From Lanius collurio (taxonomy: Eukaryota > Chordata > Aves > Passeriformes > Laniidae), in NCBI GenBank assembly GCA_020086605.1, contig JACBWW010000015.1, positions 25,610,483-25,674,482 of the forward strand: DNA of 64,000 nt, in the 5' to 3' direction. Of the stretch, positions 57,294 to 64,000 are shown piece by piece. Below the pieces are notes generated by a model, which searched no databases, was not told the DNA's origin, and saw only the letters and a program-made list of their open reading frames with translations. How positions within the stretch are numbered: the first letter of the stretch is position 1; the number at the start of each line of letters is the position of its first letter. Position numbers and translations under genes: made by a program.

Positions 57294-60200
57294 CTGGTAA
57301 CATGGAGGAAAACATCTCTCTTTTATTTTGTAAGGCACTAAGGAAAACACTCATATTCTGCTTAATAATTACAGGTGGAAACATCTTAAAATATCTTACA
57401 GGGAAGAAATCTCAGTCCCTTGCTTCCAACATGCTCCCAGATGACTCTTTTCTCCTGTCCAGGGAAGAGCAATAGTCAGGACAAGATGTCCAATCAACTT
57501 CTTTATAAGAGTGCCCACTAAGTTAAACTCACCAAAGCAATTTCCCAGAAAAGTGTTAACAAAATGGAATGATGACCATCACATGGGATCATGACAGCCA
57601 TGCTCACAATCCAATAGTTTACTGTACATTAACATTTTACTATTTGCCCTTCCCTTCAATAAAACTTTAGGAATGAGCATGAATAGAAGCAGCAATAAAA
57701 GTTTAGCCAGACATTAGCTTATTTTAGCATCAAAGAAGCTGTATAACTCTGATGAGCCTCTGTAACCATCTCAACAAGAAGCTGGTAACCTAAGGAGCAT
57801 TTTCTCTGAAAGCTTAGAGAAAGGCAGAGTTGTGTTGTCTCTTCAGTAATGCCTTCCGTAACAGCAGCTTTTCCCTGCCTCACAACACCTGAGCATGGTG
57901 GATTGAACAAACGTGCCCCTCTTGGCATACTGGACCCCCATGCCTTCCCTCTGGCTTGCCCAAATATCATGAAGAATGCTTGCTTGGGTGACATCTTGGC
58001 TGCCTGCAAGGTGGCCAGGGTATGCACGAGCTACACATTTCCTGGACTCAAACACCCAGGAGGGCAAGACTTGATGAAGCTGCACACACAGTGAGCAAGA
58101 GCATTGCTCCAGCAGCTGGTCAGCTTCAGATGGCACCCTTGTTTCTCCCCATTTTTGGAAGAAACTTTCCCTGCTTTATTGGGAAGTACTGGTAAAATGG
58201 TAAGCAGCCCACCCTCCAAGTGTTCAAATAGCTGCCAGAACTGGTCTCCAGTGGTGCCTTAGACATGTGAGTTGAGCAAGGGTTCAAGACCAAGAAACCC
58301 AGCCCTTCTCTGCTGCATTTCAACTTTAGGTTTTGCACAGCTTAAGAATCAGGCATCAATCCCCCCACATTGCTTTAGAGGCTGTGCTGGAGCTCAGGTA
58401 CAGACCAAGGATCTAGCCCTGGCTTTTCCGTTACTCTATCAGCTGGTTCAGAATATTGACTTCAGTAGATAAAGAACAGATTGATACACATCTGTCTCCT
58501 CATGACAAATCAAAAGAGCAAAGTGATTTTGCACCCAGCAAAAACACAGCCTTCTCCTGCTGAAGCCAACGCACAGCAAACACTGCATCAAATACATTAA
58601 GGAGGCTTACAAAAAAACATTTTGTACAGATGAAAGGTGGGTCTAGCAGTCTGTCTTTGATTTTTACTCAAAGCATGAAACTGAAAAAAATCACATTTTC
58701 CTTTGAGCTTACTCCTTAATATTTCCTGGCTTTCAAAAATGAATGGAATTAACAAACATTGCAATATGGGTAATTCAGATTTTGATGCTTTTCGCTGCAA
58801 GAAATATAGATGTGACAAAGCACAAATATAGGTGCAAGTTAAATCTTGGAGAGGTGATAGCAGCCTGCTTCCTGCTCCTGACAACTGGGATGTAGGAAGG
58901 AACTGCTTCCTTATACAAGTTGCACTTTTCAGGGACTTTCAGCCTGGACTCTACTTGCAGGGAATAGACTTTCCAGGATTTTGCACCACTTCTTAGTGGA
59001 TATGGACTGATGATTTTCAGGACATTATGCAAAATGCAATTTCTATTTCCTCAGGCTACTAGAGAACAGGAAAGATAGAATGATGACTGTTCTTGGATGC
59101 AATTAGACATCTCCTGTTTATCTTTCTGGCTACTTTTTTTTCTGATTATGAAGATAGCAGAAAAAATGTTAATTGAAATGTGTATCTGGAGCAGCTAGAG
59201 GCGGGGGCTTTCCCCAGTGGTGTTTCAATACAGGTAAAGCTATAAAAATCATCACAACTATGATATATCACACAAAAATAAAAACCATATGATGTGCTGC
59301 ATGTCTGACCATTCAATCCAGACTTTCAGCTTTACCTACAGACACCTTTGTTTGTCTGTTTAAGTTGCCATTCCAGAAATTAAATGGGTGAGAGGGCTGA
59401 TAACTGACTTTAACTCTCTTCCTCTGTGAGTTGCCTAGAGTGGCCTGGTACCCAAATTGCTTGTAAACTGGCGTAGTTGTGAGCTCTCCCAGTAGGTTGC
59501 AATACTTTAATTTAATCTCAGTCCTGTCCAGATAACTAATGGGAAGTGACCAACCAGTTAAAGATGTTTAATCATATGGAATACCATTAAGTTATTTACA
59601 GCTATGTGGCACTGAGCTTCCTACCCTGGCATTTAACTTTCCAAACGTATTCATTGTCCAAATCACCCAACTGCAACGGATGGGTAAAACTGCCCAGTGC
59701 CCACCAATGATTCTGAAAAGCAACCTAAGTCAAAGCCATCTGCTTTTGATCATTTTGGTTAGGGCTGGGGTATTTAAATCCTCTTTGCTACATTATCTAG
59801 TTTCAGAATTATGAGAGGCAAAATATAGGAGTGGTGGCATTTACTCCATAATAAAAAAATTTTCTGCTCTAACACTCAAAACAGCTCCAGGGTTGCAAGC
59901 AATGGCGCATGCACATATAAATACATTATATGGAACTACTGTGCAAGTGATCCATGGCAGCCTGCCTCTTTCTCTTTCCACTGTCCCTGTTTTTGCAGAT
60001 ATTTTAGCAGCTGACCATTACCTTAAGACTTGGCTTCTGAAACAGAAACACCTTCCCTCTAATATTGCTGTTCCAGTCCCCATCCAGCAAGAAATAATGC
60101 AGATACAGCAGTTCCTTAAAATATAAAATATTACCCCCTACCTCCTGAAGAGGTAGATAGAAGATTTCTTTTGTTCAGAGAGGCACTGCAAGTAGTTACT

Positions 60201-62003
60201 TGTATCACAGAACACAGGTCCTACACCAAATCTGCAAATGGTGGACACAATTTTAAATCATCTCTCTGATTTTTTACATGCTGTCAGTCAGTTGTTCAGC
60301 AGCACAGAGATTTGCACCAAGCTCAGAGGTGTTAGCTCTCCCCAGTATAACTGTGGTGACTTGGCAGCCTCTTCTGCTTTCTCCAAATCAGTTCTTCAGA
60401 AAACACACAGATGGTTCAATGAGAACACCAAACTATACCCTGAGTCTATTTGACCTGGTAATTAGCAAGCACCTCTGTGAGGAATGATGGAAACACTTAT
60501 TTTCAAGAGCAAGGGATAAACCTCCATGCTTGTTAGTGAATAAAAAGGAAGTTGACAGATAAGATGCTATTAGGAAAGGTGAGGGTAAGCTCTTTGTTTG
60601 GAGGGTTGAGCTAGGAGCAAGCTTGATATTTGAACAAAAAGTGATGTGGGAAAAGAGAAAGTAATCTATGTAGAAGATTTATTTTAGTTTTTATATTTTA
60701 TATTTCTTCCATGCATGATAAAAGGTGGAGACTTCTTCCCAAGGGGAAAAAGGCTACACCCAGGAACAACAAATGAGGAACAACAGAAAAATGCCTAACA
60801 GATTACCAGTGTAAATGTATAAAAGGCCAAGTCAAATGGGAAAAACAAACTTGTCCCTGTGAGATCCTTAGAGATTTTAAAATATAAGATTGCAGAAAAC
60901 ATTTTGTTGCAATTTGGGGAGTCTTGTCTTCATTTTCAAATACTATCCTTCCCCATTCACAAATTTCACAAAGTACATGCCTGCATTTTTTGCTAAACCC
61001 TTTTAAAATGTACAGCATAGCCTCTTCCAAGTCCCACAGAAAAATTCCAAATTTTTAATACAGCAGTTGAATGCAGAGCTTCCATTTATTTCTGCATTGT
61101 GGAATCCTCATCCCCTATAGGAAGTTTAATATATGGTTTCAATTCCAAACTAGCATCACTTTAGGGGCATCTTCTGCCTTTATTAATGCAGCCCAGGACA
61201 TGATACCCCTATTTATTGAAAGCAGCTTTAATAAAAAAGAGAATATATCCAATACAAAACCAAACAATTATTTGGACACTTTTGAGAACAGGTATATTGT
61301 ACCCTCATTATTGGTCATAGGAGCCCCTAGATTTTAAAACTGATAAATAGGGTATCCTTGTATTCTTTAACCATCCTCCAGGGAAAGCAGTTTGTAAAAT
61401 GTAAAACTGCTCAGGCACAAATATTTATCACAGATCCAGTAAGATTTTATGTGCCTTGTAACTACAATACATGTTTTATGCTCCTTCAATCTTTGCTTTA
61501 GACTACATCCAGTTTCTTCAGTATAGACAATTTCACAACCAGTGGAGATCTGTAAACAATATTTTGTTACAGCCCCATGAGAACTAGCTGCCATCATTTC
61601 CCCTGTAGCTTCAGTGAATCTTTATTCTTCCTGAACACACATTGTTCATGTTCAAAAATGCCTGGTACAGAAGGCATAATTATCTTCATTTTATGGGATT
61701 TTTCAGGTTTACACAGTTTTTAGTCCAGTAAAGGTTGTCCATCATTATAATATTAAGTACCTGGCTAATTCATATCGTTCAGTAGGTGCTGCTTTGTAGA
61801 ACAGAACATCTTGTCCTTCTTTAAAAATATAGCACAGTGTCACAAAACCAAGGCACACATAAAGATAGGCTCCATCCTGCCCCTTTGATATAAAGGCAGT
61901 TAATGGAGGTATTAAATATTGTGGCTTCTGGTGCACAGCTGATTTACTCCATGCAAATCAGTGCAAATCACTTGCTGTCTGGGAAGCATGGCTTGAGTAC
62001 TAC

Positions 62004-62062
62004 TGTAGCGGTTGGAGTTAGGAGTCACAGATCCAGGCTCCAGTTCCAGCTGGGGCACAGCA
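62004..62062 (+). mobile_element. MIR-like SINE core fossil
   Basis: GTAGCGGTTGGAGTTAGGAG then TCACAGATCCAGGCTCCAGT and TCCAGCTGGGGCACA follows the MIR tRNA-related and core order 'gtggttagagc...ggagtcaggagacctgggttctagtcccagctctgcca'. The match covers about 60 bp with several mismatches. Confidence 0.45.
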
Positions 62063-62529
62063 GTTTTACATTCACCATGCTGAGGCTGTGGGTATCTGAA
62101 CAGAGCAGTGTGGCACTAAGCAACCACTACTGGAACACTCCTTTTTCTCCTCTGGGTCAGCATGAAGAAGGAGCTGGAGATGAGAATTAATTTGATGGCA
62201 GAATGAAACCAGTGCAGTCAAGGCAGTGGCGTAGTGGAATGAAGCAAATGCTGAAATAGCCCTGCTTCTGGCTGTCCAGCATGAGCTAACATGGACACAT
62301 CCAGCAGGGAAACTGCTACATTCCTTCTGGCACAGGCGGTAGGGAAATGGTTGCCTGTGTTGCTGCATGAGAGAAGGCTGATGTTGACACTGCCCAATTG
62401 CCATTTTCTCCCATGCTTTTTCCTTAGACTTTTATGCCTTTGTCAAGGCTGTATTTCTGCTTTTGAATCCTTGGACCTGCCATCTCTTTCTCTCATCTTA
62501 CATATTATTTAGCTCATGGACTTTATCAC

Positions 62530-62600
62530 ATCTTAATGGCAATTAGTGAAATCGGGCAAGGTCACACAGCTGCACTGCTCCACATGGAGCCTTAGATCAG
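62530..62600 (-). mobile_element. MIR-like SINE fossil, inverted
   Basis: ATCGGGCAAGGTCACACAGC followed by TGCACTGCTCCACATGGAGC corresponds to reversed MIR sequence 'gggcaaggtcacacagctagtaagtggcagagc'. It lies about 500 bp from the opposite-strand fossil at 62004. Confidence 0.4.
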
Positions 62601-64000
62601 CCAGCTGAAACCCAGACTGAGGGCTGGAGAGGCTGCTTGTTTTACCCATGCAAACTCAGTCAACATCATCTGTGCTCTGGCAATAGCTGTGTTAGCTTCC
62701 AGCTTCTGCTCCCTTCCCCACATCCATGGCTCCTGTGCTGCTTCAGCAGCAAGTTAGACATAACTCTCTCCCTCTCTGGTTAGGAACAGAGGTATTTTCA
62801 GTTCAAACGACCTTTGTTTTATAACAAGGCAATACCAAGTAGCATTTGCTTGGGTGAAGGTATCTTAACTGCCTCTGACAGGCTGTGCTGAGCAGATCAT
62901 AAATAGGCCTGCCACAGCCTGTAGGCAAAGACAGCATCTCTCTCCTACAAGGAGGCAGGGCACAAACCAAGCCAAGGCTGAAGCAGGCAAGGTATTACCC
63001 TGCTGTTGATGGAAGCAAAGCACAAGCAGGGCCTCAATGGGTGTACACAGCTTGCTACAGAGCTGTAGAGCATCCCTGCTCTGGTAGTGCACACTGCAGC
63101 TTCAGGGTCCTGCTCCCAGCCCCATAACAAGAGATTTTTTCCTTAATGTGTGTTTGACTTTCTGAGGAGCAAGTATGGCTTTTGAACAGCGGTCAACATG
63201 TCTGGGTAGCAGGGTGCCCTGACATAGCAACCTGCAACTTACTTAAACATCCTGCAGAGACATTCTACATTATTATTTAAAAAGATGGCATATTCAGGGT
63301 ATTTCTAGAATAATTTGGAGACATTAATTCCCTTGCAGAGCATCCATTAACTGCAGACTATTATAGTAAATAAGTGGCATAATTATCAGACTAATTGTCC
63401 AAAAAGCTAAAACAGTCATTTTAATGAATGTTTCTGCTGCTGTCTTAGACATCACACTCTGTCTGGAAGCCTGGCAGCACCACGGCTCCCTGGCAGGGGA
63501 GACCCCCACAGTTCCTTTTGCTTTGGGCCTTTTCCCCAGGCCCACCTTCTCAGCTCACCTTTCCCCATGTCTGTTCTACATGCTTCAACAGTGCTTGTCC
63601 ACCATCAATAACTCAGCAGCAGCAGCAGCTGCAGCAAGTGCATCTTTTTCCATGGCCTTCTGCTTCCCACATGCTGCAGTCTGTTCTCCCTGGCTCTGTC
63701 TTCCTCAGCAGAGGGAAGAGGCAGGCATTTCAAGCCAAGGAAAACTGATGGTATGGTTGTTGTGTAATCTGAGATGAGTAGAAGGAACAAGCAATATTTC
63801 TCACCCTATTTTTATGGCCATAGTCACCAAGCAATTCAGGTGCTATCTTGGTGTATGTTACTCAAAGAACATGTATTGAATGACTTAGGGGATAATGGTA
63901 GAGTGATTGAGTACTACAAGAAACAAAGCACTTCCATCTTCTGTGGTATTTGATTATTGGCTTCCTCCAACAGGGCCATATTAAGTTGTAAAGAAGACAA

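Larger units (their letters stand above)
54331..64000. other. Gene-poor stretch to the window end
   Basis: No gene is confirmed. Poly(T)26 lies at 55849-55874. Two MIR-like fossils are listed at 62004-62062 and 62530-62600, and a weak exon candidate at 57073-57293. A GC-richer patch at 57840-58330 is open in several frames on both strands with no recognisable domain. A short GCA/GCT-rich tract (63616-63640, CAGCAGCAGCAGCTGCAGCA) gives an alanine or glutamine run in chance frames. Confidence 0.45.

Noticed and set aside
58280..58292. GGGTTCAAGACC, resembling a tRNA B box
   Set aside because: There is no A box at the right distance and no cloverleaf can be drawn around it.
58775..59032. Coding-like minus-strand frame
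   Set aside because: The strong nearby acceptor (pyrimidine tract near 59065) would place an in-frame TGA at the exon start, and there is no good donor at the other end.
1..64000. CRISPR arrays, operons, phage or bacterial mobile elements
   Set aside because: Repeat content (CR1, avian LTRs), CpG depletion, poly(A) tracts and absence of dense coding all indicate vertebrate nuclear DNA.

Overview
This window looks like nuclear DNA from a bird, probably a neoavian species. The evidence is several CR1 LINE copies ending in the avian 3' terminus (AGGTCCCTTCCAACC followed by ATTCTATG-type octamers), songbird-type ERV solo LTRs, very old CR1 and MIR fossils, low repeat density and one sharp CpG island. 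There is no bacterial-style gene organisation, and I recognise no complete protein-coding gene. Most open frames are chance frames in intron-like or intergenic DNA.

Layout: (1) 1-15.4 kb is A/C-rich and gene-free. It holds a minus-strand solo LTR (4.33-4.91 kb) and two head-to-tail 5'-truncated CR1 copies (6.87-8.23 kb). (2) 15.4-17.5 kb is a CpG island with its GC peak at 16.9-17.45 kb. On the minus strand it contains a probable first exon ending at a good splice donor (exon end at 16609). The left part of the window would then be intron 1 of a gene running leftward. The gene itself was not recognised. (3) 17.44-17.85 kb, at the upstream edge of the island, is a diverged tandem repeat with a 94-95 bp period. 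It carries seven NF-Y (CCAAT) boxes in a strict alternating pattern. I regard this as the most interesting structure in the window. (4) 17.9-64 kb is AT-rich and lacks a convincing gene. It holds old CR1 pieces (19.5, 28.9-29.6, 30.6, 32.4, 36.3 kb), a plus-strand LTR of the same family as the one at 4.3 kb (21.85-22.44 kb), an ERVL-like LTR piece (42.96-43.30 kb), a CpG-rich ERV LTR candidate (53.6-54.3 kb), a GATA/GA microsatellite, a strongly AT-rich block with a perfect hairpin (48.3 kb), MIR-like fossils and a recurrent class of A/C-rich (AACCAAA) tracts.

How it fits together: the CCAAT array and GC-box-rich island form one TATA-less promoter, most likely driving transcription leftward on the minus strand. 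A divergent rightward transcript is possible. By eye, base composition changes across the island from A over T on the left to T over A on the right, as expected if transcription or replication diverges from it. Two LTRs of one family lie in inverted orientation on either side of this promoter. All assignments come from reading the sequence; no alignment or database search was possible.
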